Below are positions 23,424 to 33,106 of a stretch of 64,000 nucleotides of DNA, piece by piece. How positions within the stretch are numbered: position 1 is the first letter of the stretch; the number at the start of each line of letters is the position of its first letter. The position numbers and the translations under genes are program-made. This DNA comes from AG25 sp035518815 (GTDB lineage Bacteria > Gemmatimonadota > Gemmatimonadetes > Gemmatimonadales > GWC2-71-9). The notes under the pieces are model-generated. The model had not been told where the DNA came from, searched no databases, and saw nothing but the letters and a program-made list of their open reading frames with translations. The stretch lies in assembly GCA_035518815.1 (NCBI GenBank), contig DATIXG010000125.1:4181-68180 (forward strand). Reading direction: 5' to 3'.

Positions 23424-26373
23424 TCGACTCGGGCTGCGACGGCGTGCGCCCGACCGTCGTCTCTCCCGACACCCGCGCCAGTCCGGCGCGCGCTTCGTTG
23501 ACGTAGGGCACCAGGATCGAATCAGCGTGTATCCACGCCGCCACGACGAAGGCGTACCCCTCCCGCGCGGCGGTCCGGTCGCCCAGTCGCTCGTTCACTC
23601 TTCCACGCTCCAGCTCCCACAGGATGCGCGTCGGTGACACGCTCCACCAGCCCCGGTCCAGGACCGGCGCCGACGCGAGTCGCAGCGCCGCCTCGCGGTA
23701 ACGTCCGTGGGCGCTGAGTAATCTCGCCTGCACCAACGCGTCGAGCTCGCACTGACCGAGGCATGCGGAATCGGGCAACGCTTCGAACATACGGAGCGCG
23801 GCGGCACTGTCCCCGCGAGCGAGTGCCATGTACGCGAGCGCGGATTGCGTCACGTATCCGGCGATTTCCCTCCCGGCCGGCGAGATGGGTATCGGCGGAG
23901 CATGCAGGGCCCGCTCGGCCATCCGGCCCAGCGTCGCGATTGCCGCCGTGTCGTGTTCCTCGGCCCACCAGGGGAGCGCCCACCACGAGTGGCCATGCTT
24001 CGCGACGCTCTTCCAGTTGAGCCAGCTCGCGAACACGGCCCGCGCGGTATCTCGCGGAATGGCGCCCATCAACGCGAGCTGCGCGAAGACCGCCATTCGC
24101 CCGCTCGCGAGGCGACCCGCTTCCGCTAGGTGCCCACGAAGCGCCAACGCCGTGGCCCACGTGCCGTCGGCCATTGCGGAATCGGCGGCCGTTCTCGCGT
24201 CGCGCAGGATTCGGTCTCGGTGATAACGCGCGACCCACAGTCCCGTCTCCGCGGAATCGAGCCACCCTTGAACAGTGGAGTACGCGATGTGCAGGCCCGA
24301 CATTGGCATGGTGTCCATGAGGACGAGCGTCGCGGGTGCGCGCGCCGTCCGCGGGTCGAGCAGCCGGAGGAGAAGTTCGGCGGCGGTTGCGTACCCACCG
24401 ACCGCGCCGGCGCGGAGATACGCCGTGGCATAGCGGCGCGCCGCATCGGGTCCGTGCAGCTCGAGCTGGAGCTGCATTGAATGGATGTAGGACGGCGTGA
24501 AGGCGGAATCGAGGGCAATAGAGCGGTCGAACGCGTCCATGCTCCCCTCTGACCGCACGCCTGCCAGCGGCCCGTGGTGGTACGACGCGTCGCCGAGCAT
24601 GTACCACAGCTCGGGATCGCTAGGATAGCGGCGGACCGCTTCGGTGAGCGTGCCGAGCAAGCGGCGCGCGTAGCCCCATTGGCGCGCGCCCAGCTGCTCG
24701 GATGAGCCGAACAACACGCCGGACAGCGACTCCGCTTGGACGATGAGACTCTCCCGCGGCGCGAGCCCGTGATTCAAGCTTCCGGCCCGGATCTTGTAGG
24801 TCAGCGCGATGGAATCGTTCGCCATGTGCGCCCACCCGGCGGCCAGTCCCGCGTGGCTCCAGGCCAAGGCGAACCCCGAGTCCTGCGCGATCGCGCGCTG
24901 GTGATAGGCGATCGCGGAGTCCCACTGTGAGCGCCGCAGGAACTGCTCTCCCTGAAGGAAAGCCTTGAGGGCAGGCAGCGACGTGGAGCCGAGCGGCGCC
25001 CCGCGCACGACGCCGAGCGGGAGCGTGCGGCCGAGCTCACGCAGCACGCGCACCGCGAGCGAATCCGCCACGCGGTCCATGCGCGCGGACCGGTCGCGCA
25101 GCTCGACCTCCGCGAGCGTCACGCCCCGGGCCACGTCCAGCACCGTGGCGCTGAGCCGCACCGAGTCCGCCCCGGCGCCCACCAGTCCGCCAAAGACCAC
25201 AGTGCGCGCTCCAGTCTCGCGGCCCAGTGCGGCGGCTGACGCTGCGTCGGCGCGGCCCTGCCAGCGGCGCACGACGAGGGTCGGAGACACCGTCCGCAGC
25301 GGGCCGGCGCCGTCGAGCGTGCGCGACAGCACGTCCACGAGGCCTTCGTGCCACAGGGCGAGGCTCGGATCGAGCACGTCGAAGGGAGCGATGGCGACGC
25401 GGTTGGGATCGAGCACCAGGGCAGCGCGCGAGCGCAGGCCGGCCCACACCGCCACCCCGACGGCCACGAGGCCGGCAGCCGCGAGCCACAGCAGCCGGCG
25501 CGGCCGCTGCCCCACCGCCACGGCGGGCGGCGTGGGCACGGTCAGCAGGTCGAGCGCGTCGCGCACCAGCGCCGCGGTTTGGGGACGCGCCGCCGGGTCC
25601 TTCTCGAGGCAGCGCATCACGAGGTTGGCGAGGTCCGGCGGCAGCGTCGGGCACAACTCGAGCAGGGGCGTGGCCCGCTCGGTCACGTGTGCCGCAATCA
25701 GCCGAACCGGTCCGCGGCCCACGAACGGAGGCCGACCGGAGAGCATCTCGTACGCCATCGCGCCGAGCGCGTAGATGTCGGCCCGGCCGTCGATCCGGGG
25801 ATCGCCCGCCGCCTGCTCGGGAGACATGTAGGCCGGCGTGCCAAGCGTCATGCCGACGGAAGTCAGTCCGCCGTCCCCGCCGGATCGGCTCACGGCCTTC
25901 GCGACGCCGAAGTCCGTGACCACCGCATGCTGGTGGGATATCAGCACATTGTCCGGCTTGATGTCGCGGTGTACGATGCCGCGCGCGTGCGCGTGTGCCA
26001 GCGCGTCGGCCACGTCCCGGAGCAGACGGACGGCCTCGCGCACCGGCAGGGGGCCCCCCTGCGCCAGCCGGGCGCGGAGCGACTCGCCTTCGATGAGCGG
26101 CATCGTGTAGTAGAACAGGTCGCCTGATCCGCCCGCCGCGAGCAACGGGACGACGTGGGGATGCTGCAGCGATGCCGAGAGCTGGATCTCGCGATGGAAT
26201 CGCTCGGCGTTGATGCCGGGTGCCAAGTCGGGCGGGAGCACTTTGACGACCACGTGCCGACCAAGTCCGGTCTCTGCGGCGAGAAAGACGTGGCTCATTC
26301 CACCGCCGCCAAGCTCGCGCTCGATGCGGTAGGCGCCTCCGAGTACCGCCTGCAGCCGGCTGCGGAGATCCAT
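23410..26373 (-). CDS. Membrane Ser/Thr protein kinase with C-terminal TPR-type region
   Basis: From ATG 26373 the protein has 987 residues. The kinase domain spans about 15-275: glycine loop LGGGGMS, Lys44, HRDIKPDN (catalytic Asp137), DFG (154-156) and GTPAYMSPEQ. A transmembrane helix lies at about 293-313. Next comes a FlgO/TolB-N-like segment (VAIAPFDVLDP) and then a long Ala-rich helical region with TPR-like repeats (QWDSAIAYHQRAIAQDSGFALAW). This architecture is common in Gemmatimonadota and Acidobacteria. The ORF upstream of 26373 is an artefact. Targets are unknown. Confidence 0.9.
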   Translation of the reverse strand: MDLRSRLQAVLGGAYRIERELGGGGMSHVFLAAETGLGRHVVVKVLPPDLAPGINAERFHREIQLSASLQHPHVVPLLAAGGSGDLFYYTMPLIEGESLRARLAQGGPLPVREAVRLLRDVADALAHAHARGIVHRDIKPDNVLISHQHAVVTDFGVAKAVSRSGGDGGLTSVGMTLGTPAYMSPEQAAGDPRIDGRADIYALGAMAYEMLSGRPPFVGRGPVRLIAAHVTERATPLLELCPTLPPDLANLVMRCLEKDPAARPQTAALVRDALDLLTVPTPPAVAVGQRPRRLLWLAAAGLVAVGVAVWAGLRSRAALVLDPNRVAIAPFDVLDPSLALWHEGLVDVLSRTLDGAGPLRTVSPTLVVRRWQGRADAASAAALGRETGARTVVFGGLVGAGADSVRLSATVLDVARGVTLAEVELRDRSARMDRVADSLAVRVLRELGRTLPLGVVRGAPLGSTSLPALKAFLQGEQFLRRSQWDSAIAYHQRAIAQDSGFALAWSHAGLAAGWAHMANDSIALTYKIRAGSLNHGLAPRESLIVQAESLSGVLFGSSEQLGARQWGYARRLLGTLTEAVRRYPSDPELWYMLGDASYHHGPLAGVRSEGSMDAFDRSIALDSAFTPSYIHSMQLQLELHGPDAARRYATAYLRAGAVGGYATAAELLLRLLDPRTARAPATLVLMDTMPMSGLHIAYSTVQGWLDSAETGLWVARYHRDRILRDARTAADSAMADGTWATALALRGHLAEAGRLASGRMAVFAQLALMGAIPRDTARAVFASWLNWKSVAKHGHSWWALPWWAEEHDTAAIATLGRMAERALHAPPIPISPAGREIAGYVTQSALAYMALARGDSAAALRMFEALPDSACLGQCELDALVQARLLSAHGRYREAALRLASAPVLDRGWWSVSPTRILWELERGRVNERLGDRTAAREGYAFVVAAWIHADSILVPYVNEARAGLARVSGETTVGRTPSQPESTTSS

Positions 26374-26457
26374 GGGCGGAAGATACGCACGCCCACACCT
26401 CCTGGCCCATGCCTGGGATGCTAGATTAAGCGCCGCCCGAGCCTCGGAGATGAAACC

Positions 26458-27120
26458 ATGCGGCCCATGCCCGCGTACGGCGTTTCGGCCTCGTGTCTCT
26501 TGACCGGCACCCTGCTCATCATCGTGGCCGGGGCGCTCCATCCCGCGCTGACGGGAGATGGCGCCGCTCAGCTCGCCGCGATCGCGCACTGCGACGCGTG
26601 GCGGGCGATCCACTGGGCGTTCCTGTTTGGATTCGGGTTCAGTCTCACAGGTCTCGCAGGTCTGGCGCCGGGCTACGCCGGAGCTGCGGGCGAGGCTGCC
26701 GCGCGCGCCGGACTGATCGTAGGAGCGTTCGCCTACGCCGCCTGGCTCGTGATCGTGGCGTTCATGCTGGGCTCCGGATGGGCCCTGGCGCAGAGCTACG
26801 CCGTGAGCGACCCCGGCATGACCGCGACCCACGCGGTGTTCCTGTACGACATGTTGCGCCCGTTCGGGCTCGCCGCTCAACGGCTCGCTGGCTTCACTTT
26901 CGGAATCTCAACGATTCTACTGGGATGGAGTGCCGTCCGCGGACGCGTGCTGCCGCGGTGGCTGGCGTGGACCGGTGTGGGGGCGGGAACGGCGGCGGCG
27001 CTGCTGGCGGCCGCTTTCGGGGAGGGCACGAAGGCCGATCAGGCGGCCTTCGTGCTCCCCGTGTTCTGGCAGGCGACGACTGCGCTCGTGGTACTGGCGC
27101 GGAGAGTCCGCCTGGCCTAG
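26458..27120 (+). CDS. Hypothetical integral membrane protein
   Basis: The 220-residue protein has about six hydrophobic helices separated by short loops (for example CLLTGTLLIIVAGALHPAL, WAFLFGFGFSLTGLAGL, WLVIVAFMLGSGWALA). The layout is reminiscent of DUF4386-type proteins, but I cannot assign a family firmly. It is divergent from the kinase, with an 84-bp gap, and overlaps the HtrA stop by 4 bp tail to tail. There are no catalytic motifs. Confidence 0.65.
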   Translation: MRPMPAYGVSASCLLTGTLLIIVAGALHPALTGDGAAQLAAIAHCDAWRAIHWAFLFGFGFSLTGLAGLAPGYAGAAGEAAARAGLIVGAFAYAAWLVIVAFMLGSGWALAQSYAVSDPGMTATHAVFLYDMLRPFGLAAQRLAGFTFGISTILLGWSAVRGRVLPRWLAWTGVGAGTAAALLAAAFGEGTKADQAAFVLPVFWQATTALVVLARRVRLA

Positions 27121-28703
27121 CGGGCGCGGAGACGAACCACGCGGCCCGACCAGCCGGTCGAGCTCGAGTTGTCCGCGCTCAACACCTGCAACGTGACGAT
27201 CTCCCCGCGCTTCACCTTGGCGAGGGCATCGCTGAACTGGTCCCGGGTCTGGGTCGGCGTGCCGTTCACCTTCACGATGATGTCCGGACCGCCTGGATCG
27301 TCGACGCTCGCGAGACGCTGGAACGCCGGGCCCTCGGGCGCAACATCGGTGACGACCATGCCGCCGCCCTGTTGCATGACCGAGCGGAAGCGGGGATCCT
27401 GGGCATCGTCCGACGTGAGCGGTTGCACCGATACGCCGATGTTCTCCTCCATGGACGCGCTGTCGCCCTTGCCCGGCTTGTTCGGGCCGGCCGCGACCTC
27501 GTCACCGCCCGTGGGAGCGCGCGCCAGCGTGACCTTGTACGTCTTCCGCACGCCACCCGCGCGCAGCACGGTGACATCGACTACCTCGCCGGGCTTCTTG
27601 AACCCGACCATCTGCTGGAGCTGCGGCACGTTGGCCACCGCCTGCCCGTCGAGCGTTACGATCACGTCGCCGGCTTGAATGCCGGCGCGCTTCGCGGGAG
27701 AATCGTCGCCCGTGTAGCTGTTGACGACCACGCCCGTGATGCTCTTCATCCCCACGGCTTCGGCATCTTCCGGCTGCGCGTCCCGGATCGCGACCCCGAT
27801 CACGGCGCGCTCGACGTGCCCGGTCTTGATGAGCTGATCCATCACGGTCCGGGCGAGGTTGATGGGGATCGCGAACCCGTAGCCCGAGTAGAAGCCGGTC
27901 TCGCTGGCGATCGCGGAATTGATGCCGATGACGTCGCCCCGGATGTTGACGAGGGGGCCGCCGGAGTTGCCGGGATTGATGGCGGCATCGGTTTGAATGA
28001 AGTCCTGAATCGCGTAGCGCGACTGCTGCAGGCCCGCGAGGAGGCGGCCCTTGGCGCTCACGATCCCGGCGGTCACAGTGAACGCGAACTGCTCACCGAG
28101 CGGGTTCCCGATGGCCAACACCCACTCACCTACCCTCGTCGAGTCCGAGTTCCCGAACGACGAGGCCGGAAGATCGGTGGCGTCGATCTTGATCACCGCC
28201 ACGTCCGTGGCCGGGTCGGAGCCCACCACCTTGGCGTTGAACTCGCGCTTGTCGTACAGGCGGACCATGACACGGTCGGCTCCGGCGACGACGTGGTTAT
28301 TGGTCAGGATGTAGCCGTCGGGCGAGACGATGAATCCGGAGCCGGTGCCCTGCTCGACCTGCGGGCGACGCTTGGGGAACTGGAAGAAGTCCTCGAATCC
28401 CGGCGGCAGCTTCGATCCGTCGGTCCGCTGGCGGTGCTCGGACCGGACGAACACCACCGCCGGCCGCACGTGATCTGCCACGGACGAGAATGCCGCGCTG
28501 AGATCGGCCACGCTGCGGGACACCTGCACAGGGGCCGGGGCCTGCGCCTCAGCCGGCACGGCCGCGGTCGGCGGGTTGGCGACTGGCTCGGCGGCACCGC
28601 TCCGCTTGGGGAGATTGAGCGCCGAGGCAAACGCCAGGCCGAACACGAACGTGATGGCCACCAACGCCCCGAATTTCATCCAGTCCCGCATGCGCACGGA
28701 CAT
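27117..28703 (-). CDS. HtrA/DegP-type periplasmic serine protease with two PDZ domains
   Basis: The 528-residue protein has an N-terminal signal anchor (11-29) and a proline/alanine linker. The trypsin-like domain follows, with His137 (TNNHVV), Asp167 (ATDVAV) and Ser247 (GNSGGP). PDZ1 (about 300-390, VVNSYTGDDSPAKRAGIQAGDVIVTLDG) comes next, and a second PDZ at the C-terminus (PDIIVKVNGTPTQTRDQ). Such proteases degrade or refold damaged envelope proteins. It lies 38 bp downstream of dnaK on the same strand, so the cytoplasmic and envelope stress proteins may be cotranscribed. Confidence 0.93.
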   Translation of the reverse strand: MSVRMRDWMKFGALVAITFVFGLAFASALNLPKRSGAAEPVANPPTAAVPAEAQAPAPVQVSRSVADLSAAFSSVADHVRPAVVFVRSEHRQRTDGSKLPPGFEDFFQFPKRRPQVEQGTGSGFIVSPDGYILTNNHVVAGADRVMVRLYDKREFNAKVVGSDPATDVAVIKIDATDLPASSFGNSDSTRVGEWVLAIGNPLGEQFAFTVTAGIVSAKGRLLAGLQQSRYAIQDFIQTDAAINPGNSGGPLVNIRGDVIGINSAIASETGFYSGYGFAIPINLARTVMDQLIKTGHVERAVIGVAIRDAQPEDAEAVGMKSITGVVVNSYTGDDSPAKRAGIQAGDVIVTLDGQAVANVPQLQQMVGFKKPGEVVDVTVLRAGGVRKTYKVTLARAPTGGDEVAAGPNKPGKGDSASMEENIGVSVQPLTSDDAQDPRFRSVMQQGGGMVVTDVAPEGPAFQRLASVDDPGGPDIIVKVNGTPTQTRDQFSDALAKVKRGEIVTLQVLSADNSSSTGWSGRVVRLRAR

Positions 28704-28741
28704 CGGTTCTCTCGTTTCGTTAGGGGGATCGCCTAGGCGCG

Positions 28742-30673
28742 CTAGGCTTTCTTACTCTTGTCATCGTCCACAATTTCGTAGTCGGCTTCGACTACGTTGT
28801 CGGCTTTCTGGCCGCCGGTGGCCTCAGCCGGCTCCGTGGTGCCGTGCTCGGCACCGGCCCCGCCGGCGCCGCCCGTCGCGGCGTACATCGAGGCGCCCGC
28901 CGCCGAATACGCCTGCTGCAGCGCGTCAGACGCCTTCGCAATCTCGTCGGGATTGCCCGAGCGGAGCGCCTGCTTCGCGCCTTCCAGCGCGGCGTCCAGC
29001 CGGGACTTGAGCGACGCGTCGAGCTTGTCGGCCCATTCCTTCGAGCCTTTCTCCACATCGTACACCATGGTATCGAGACGGTTGCGGCGCTCGATCTCCT
29101 CGCGGCGACGCTTGTCCTCCGCCGCGTGCGCTTCCGCGTCCTTCACCATCTTCTCGATGTCCTTGTCCTGCAGGCCGGACGATGCCTCGATCCGGATCTT
29201 CTGCTCCTTGCCCGTGGCCTTGTCCTTGGCCGACACGTGCAGGATGCCGTTGGCATCGATGTCGAACGTCACCTCGACCTGAGGGATGCCGCGCGGAGCG
29301 GGTGGAATCCCCGTCAGCTGGAACTTCCCAATGGTGCGGTTGTCGCTCGCCAGCTGGCGCTCGCCCTGCAGGACGTGGATCTCCACCGTGGTCTGACCGT
29401 CCTCGGCGGTCGAAAAGACCTCCGACTTCTTGGTCGGGATCGTCGTGTTGCGCGGGATGAGGACCGTCGTCACACCGCCGAGCGTCTCGATGCCGAGCGA
29501 GAGAGGCGTGACGTCGAGCAGGAGCACGTCCTTCACCTCGCCCGCGAGCACGCCGCCCTGAATCGCTGCGCCGATTGCCACCACCTCGTCGGGATTCACG
29601 CCCTTGTGAGGCTCCTTCCCGAAGAAGGTCTTGACCAGCTCCTGCACCTTGGGCATCCGGGTCTGGCCGCCCACGAGGATCACCTCGTCGATCTCCGTCG
29701 GCTTGATCCCCGCGTCCTTCAAGGCCTGCTCCATCGGCGGCAGCGTCCGCTTGACGAGGTCGTCGACGAGCTGCTCGAGCTTGGCGCGCGAGAGGGTGAC
29801 GTTGAGATGCTTGGGGCCGGACTGGTCCGCCGTGATGAACGGCAGGTTGATCTCCGTCTGCATCACCGTCGACAGCTCCATCTTGGCCTTCTCGGCCGCT
29901 TCCTTGAGCCGCTGCAGCGCCATCGGGTCCTTCGACAGGTCGATGCCCTGATCGCGCTTGAACTCGGCCACGAGCCATTCGATCACGCGCTGGTCGAAGT
30001 CGTCGCCGCCCAGGTGGGTGTCGCCGTTGGTCGCCTTGACCTCGAACACGCCCTCGGCCAGCTCGAGCACCGAGATGTCGTACGTGCCGCCGCCCAGATC
30101 GTAGACCGCGACCTTCTCTTCCTTCTTCTTGTCGAGCCCGTAGGCCAGGGCCGAGGCCGTAGGCTCGTTGATGATGCGCACGACGTCGAGCCCCGCGATC
30201 TTGCCCGCGTCCTTCGTCGCCTGCCGCTGGGAATCGTTGAAGTACGCCGGGACCGTGACCACGGCCTTCTCCACCTTGTGGCCGAGGTAGTCCTCCGCGG
30301 TCTGCTTCATCTTCTGCAGGATCATGGCCGAGATCTCGGGAGGCGTGTAACGCTTCCCCTGAATGTCGACCGCCGCGAGGCCGTTCGGTCCCTCGACGAC
30401 CTTGTACGGCACCCGCTTCATTTCCTGGGAGACCTCCCCGGTCCGCCGCCCCATGAAGCGCTTGATCGAGAACACCGTCTGCTGCGGATTGGTCACCGCC
30501 TGGCGCTTGGCCACCTGCCCGACCAGACGCTCCCCGTCCTTGGTAAACGCGACGACGGACGGTGTCACCCGCCCACCCTCGGCGTTCGGGATGACGACCG
30601 GATCCCCGCCCTCCATGACGGCGACGACCGAATTCGTCGTCCCGAGGTCGATTCCGATGATCTTTTCAGGCAT
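28742..30673 (-). CDS. dnaK: Chaperone protein DnaK (Hsp70)
   Basis: This 643-residue Hsp70 has the diagnostic GIDLGTTNSVVAV, VYDLGGGTYDISVLE (phosphate 2 motif), IINEPTASALAYGL, VLLLDVTPLSLGIETLGGV linker region, and a substrate-binding domain ending in an acidic tail EADYEIVDDDK. The 150-bp upstream region contains a 12-bp palindrome CTCCTATAGGAG (30712-30723) but no CIRCE element, so HrcA control is not supported. dnaJ and grpE are not adjacent. Confidence 0.98.
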   Translation of the reverse strand: MPEKIIGIDLGTTNSVVAVMEGGDPVVIPNAEGGRVTPSVVAFTKDGERLVGQVAKRQAVTNPQQTVFSIKRFMGRRTGEVSQEMKRVPYKVVEGPNGLAAVDIQGKRYTPPEISAMILQKMKQTAEDYLGHKVEKAVVTVPAYFNDSQRQATKDAGKIAGLDVVRIINEPTASALAYGLDKKKEEKVAVYDLGGGTYDISVLELAEGVFEVKATNGDTHLGGDDFDQRVIEWLVAEFKRDQGIDLSKDPMALQRLKEAAEKAKMELSTVMQTEINLPFITADQSGPKHLNVTLSRAKLEQLVDDLVKRTLPPMEQALKDAGIKPTEIDEVILVGGQTRMPKVQELVKTFFGKEPHKGVNPDEVVAIGAAIQGGVLAGEVKDVLLLDVTPLSLGIETLGGVTTVLIPRNTTIPTKKSEVFSTAEDGQTTVEIHVLQGERQLASDNRTIGKFQLTGIPPAPRGIPQVEVTFDIDANGILHVSAKDKATGKEQKIRIEASSGLQDKDIEKMVKDAEAHAAEDKRRREEIERRNRLDTMVYDVEKGSKEWADKLDASLKSRLDAALEGAKQALRSGNPDEIAKASDALQQAYSAAGASMYAATGGAGGAGAEHGTTEPAEATGGQKADNVVEADYEIVDDDKSKKA

Positions 30674-30823
30674 CCGCGTGACTCCTCAATCGAGTGAAAG
30701 TGATGCTCGAGCTCCTATAGGAGTCGCCGAAGCAATCGCCATGCCCGCAAAAGGTGTCAATATGGCAGCGAAGGACCTGAGGGTCGAGGGCGAGGACGCT
30801 CAGGGCGGGCTACATTTTGACGC

Positions 30824-31573
30824 GTGTTTCCCTATAAGGATGATAACCCTACCGTTCTGACGCCCGTCGTCACCGTCGCCATCATCGTGCTGAACGTTCT
30901 CGCGTGGATCTTTGTTCAGGGCGCCGGAGCGCGAGAGGCGGTGGCGTCTTCGGTGTGCCAGTTCGGACTCATTCCGGGCGAGCTGCTCGGGACCGTTGCG
31001 CCGGGCACGGCGGTGCCGCTCGGCCCGCGCATGTCGTGCGTGCTCGAGGCGCCGCACTATACCGCCGTGCTCACGTCCATGTTCATGCATGGCGGCTGGC
31101 TGCACCTGCTCGGCAACATGTGGTTCCTGTGGGTGTTCGGGAACAACATCGAAGACGCCATGGGGCACGTGCGGTTCGTCCTGTTCTATCTCCTGTGCGG
31201 GATCGCGGCCGCTGCGGCGCAGGTGCTCAAGGATTCCCACGGGATCGCGCCGATGGTCGGCGCGTCGGGCGCGATCAGCGGGGTGATGGGTGCCTACCTC
31301 GTCCTCTATCCGCGAGTCCGGGTGCATACCCTGCTCGTGCTCGGCATCTTCATTACCAGGGTCGCGCTGCCCGCCTACGTGATGCTGGGGTACTGGTTCG
31401 TCCTCCAGCTGCTGCTGGGCACGGCGGGGACGCTCTCGAAGGTCCAGGGCGGCGTGGCGTTCTGGGCGCATGTCGGGGGGTTCGTTGCCGGGGTCGCCCT
31501 CATCAAGTTCTTCGTCAACCCCGAGCTTGCCGAACGGAAAAAGGCCGAACACAGCGAGTGGCTGGGCTCCTAA
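30824..31573 (+). CDS. Rhomboid-family intramembrane serine protease
   Basis: The 249-residue protein has about six to seven transmembrane helices, the HGGWLHLLGNMWFLWVFG block of rhomboids, catalytic Ser in GASGAISG and catalytic His in AHVGGFVAG. It starts at GTG 30824, divergent from dnaK, and converges on phoU. The substrate is unknown. Confidence 0.92.
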   Translation: MFPYKDDNPTVLTPVVTVAIIVLNVLAWIFVQGAGAREAVASSVCQFGLIPGELLGTVAPGTAVPLGPRMSCVLEAPHYTAVLTSMFMHGGWLHLLGNMWFLWVFGNNIEDAMGHVRFVLFYLLCGIAAAAAQVLKDSHGIAPMVGASGAISGVMGAYLVLYPRVRVHTLLVLGIFITRVALPAYVMLGYWFVLQLLLGTAGTLSKVQGGVAFWAHVGGFVAGVALIKFFVNPELAERKKAEHSEWLGS

Positions 31574-31577
31574 ACCG

Positions 31578-32267
31578 CTAGGGGCCGCCCAGCTCGGCGT
31601 GGTGCTTGATGGTCTTGCCCTCGACGAGGAAGACCACGTCCTCGGCGATGTTGGTGGCCAGATCCGCCACACGCTCGAGGTTCCGGCTGATGAGGAACAG
31701 CTCCATCGCGGCCCCGATGATGTGGGGATCCTCCATCATGTGCGTCAGCAGGATGCGGAAGACCGAGTGGTGCAGCGCGTCCACCGAGTCGTCGCGGCGG
31801 CAGATTTCGCGGCCCAGCGCCGGGTCGGCCCGCACGAACGCATCGAGCGCCCCGGACAACATGGAGCGTGCCTGGCGCGCCATCTCGAGCAGCTCGGGCT
31901 CCGGCGCGATGAGGCGGGCCTGCAGCAGCCGCTCCGCCGACTGCGCGATGTTGACGGCATGATCGCCGACCCGCTCGAGGTCGTTGGCGATCTTCATCGC
32001 CGACATGAGCAGGCGGAGGTCCCGCCCCATCGGCTGCTGCGTAGCGAGCAGGTCGACGACGGACTCCTCGATCTCGAGCTCCAGCGCGTCGAGCGTGCGG
32101 TCGTTGCGGATCACCTGGGCGGCCAGCTCTCCGTCGCGGCGCAGCAGGGCCTCGAGGGCGCGGCCCAGCGCGTCCTGCGCCTCCCCCGACATGGTCAGCA
32201 GCTTGGCCTTGAGCGCCGACAGATCGTCGTGGAAGTGCCGGTGGACAGTGTCGGGTCGTGCGCTCAT
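31578..32267 (-). CDS. phoU: Phosphate signalling protein PhoU
   Basis: PhoU links the Pst transporter with PhoR and damps the response when phosphate is plentiful. The 229-residue helical protein has the two repeated PhoU units with metal-site motifs (ANDLERVGDHAVNIA and SRNLERVADLATNIAEDVVFL). The ATG at 32267 overlaps the pstB stop. The ORF continues upstream in frame, but that part runs antisense to nothing conserved and is discarded. It is the last gene of pstC-A-B-B-phoU. Confidence 0.96.
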   Translation of the reverse strand: MSARPDTVHRHFHDDLSALKAKLLTMSGEAQDALGRALEALLRRDGELAAQVIRNDRTLDALELEIEESVVDLLATQQPMGRDLRLLMSAMKIANDLERVGDHAVNIAQSAERLLQARLIAPEPELLEMARQARSMLSGALDAFVRADPALGREICRRDDSVDALHHSVFRILLTHMMEDPHIIGAAMELFLISRNLERVADLATNIAEDVVFLVEGKTIKHHAELGGP

Positions 32268-33106
32268 CCGAACCTCCCGGTGATGTAGGCCTCGGTGCGC
32301 TCGTCCTGGGGCCGCGTGAAGATCTGCGCGGTCTCGCCGAACTCGACGAGGCGGCCGAGATAGAAGAACCCGGTATGATCGGAGACCCGGGAGGCTTGCT
32401 GCATGTTGTGCGTCACGATCACGATCGAGTAGATCTGCTTCAGCTGCACCATCAGCTCCTCGATGCGCTGAGTGGCTCCCGGGTCGAGCGCCGAGCAGGG
32501 CTCGTCCATGAGGAGGACTTCCGGGTCGTTCGCGAGCGCTCGCGCGATGCACAACCGCTGCTGCTGTCCGCCCGAGAGGCCGGTGCCCGGTCCGTACAAT
32601 CGGTCTTTGACCTCGTCCCATAGAGCGGCCTGCCGCAGCGCCCGCTCCACCCGCTCCGGGATCTGCCGCTCGGGTGCGAGCCCGTTCAAGCGCGGTCCGT
32701 AGGCCACGTTGTCGAAGATGGTCTTCGGAAACGGATTGGGCTGCTGGAAGACCATGCCGACCCGTCGCCGGAGGGCGACGGGATCCGTCCCGCGCGAGAA
32801 CACCGACACGCCCTCGAGCAGGATGTCGCCGGTATGGCGGGTGCGGGGCAGCGTTTCGTTCAGGCGGTTGATGGAGCGGAGGAAGGTACTCTTCCCGCAT
32901 CCCGACGGCCCGATTAACGCGGTCACGGCCCGGCGGGGCACGGTCAAGGTCAGGTCGTGGAGCGCCTGAGTGGCGCCGTACCAGAAGTTGTAGGCGCGCA
33001 CATCGATGACGGGCGTCGCCGAGGGCGCGCCTCGCGGCACCACCGGCGGGCGCTCGTGGTGAGGGGCGGGCGTGATCTGGCGCTCGGGTTCGACAGCCGC
33101 GGTCAT
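32264..33106 (-). CDS. pstB: Phosphate ABC transporter ATPase PstB (second copy)
   Basis: This 280-residue ABC ATPase has Walker A GPSGCGKS, the PstB-specific VGMVFQQPNPFP, signature LSGGQQQR and Walker B VLLMDEPCSALDP. It begins with a ~30-residue low-complexity extension. It lies directly behind another pstB, overlapping it by 4 bp (ATGA). Both proteins end in the same TEAYITGRFG sequence, showing tandem duplication. The two may form a heterodimer on PstC/PstA, or one may be spare. Confidence 0.96.
   Translation of the reverse strand: MTAAVEPERQITPAPHHERPPVVPRGAPSATPVIDVRAYNFWYGATQALHDLTLTVPRRAVTALIGPSGCGKSTFLRSINRLNETLPRTRHTGDILLEGVSVFSRGTDPVALRRRVGMVFQQPNPFPKTIFDNVAYGPRLNGLAPERQIPERVERALRQAALWDEVKDRLYGPGTGLSGGQQQRLCIARALANDPEVLLMDEPCSALDPGATQRIEELMVQLKQIYSIVIVTHNMQQASRVSDHTGFFYLGRLVEFGETAQIFTRPQDERTEAYITGRFG

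Noticed and set aside
26493..28736. 747-codon plus-strand frame
   Set aside because: Its bulk is antisense to the HtrA gene and its start overlaps the small membrane protein in another frame; composition is Arg/His/Asp-rich as in shadows.
28844..30697. 617-codon open frame on the plus strand
   Set aside because: It is antisense to dnaK; long antisense frames are expected in high-GC dnaK genes, and the translation has no family features.
30674..30823. CIRCE/HrcA site upstream of dnaK
   Set aside because: No TTAGCACTC-N9-GAGTGCTAA-like repeat. Only a 12-bp palindrome CTCCTATAGGAG (30712-30723) was found, of unknown meaning.
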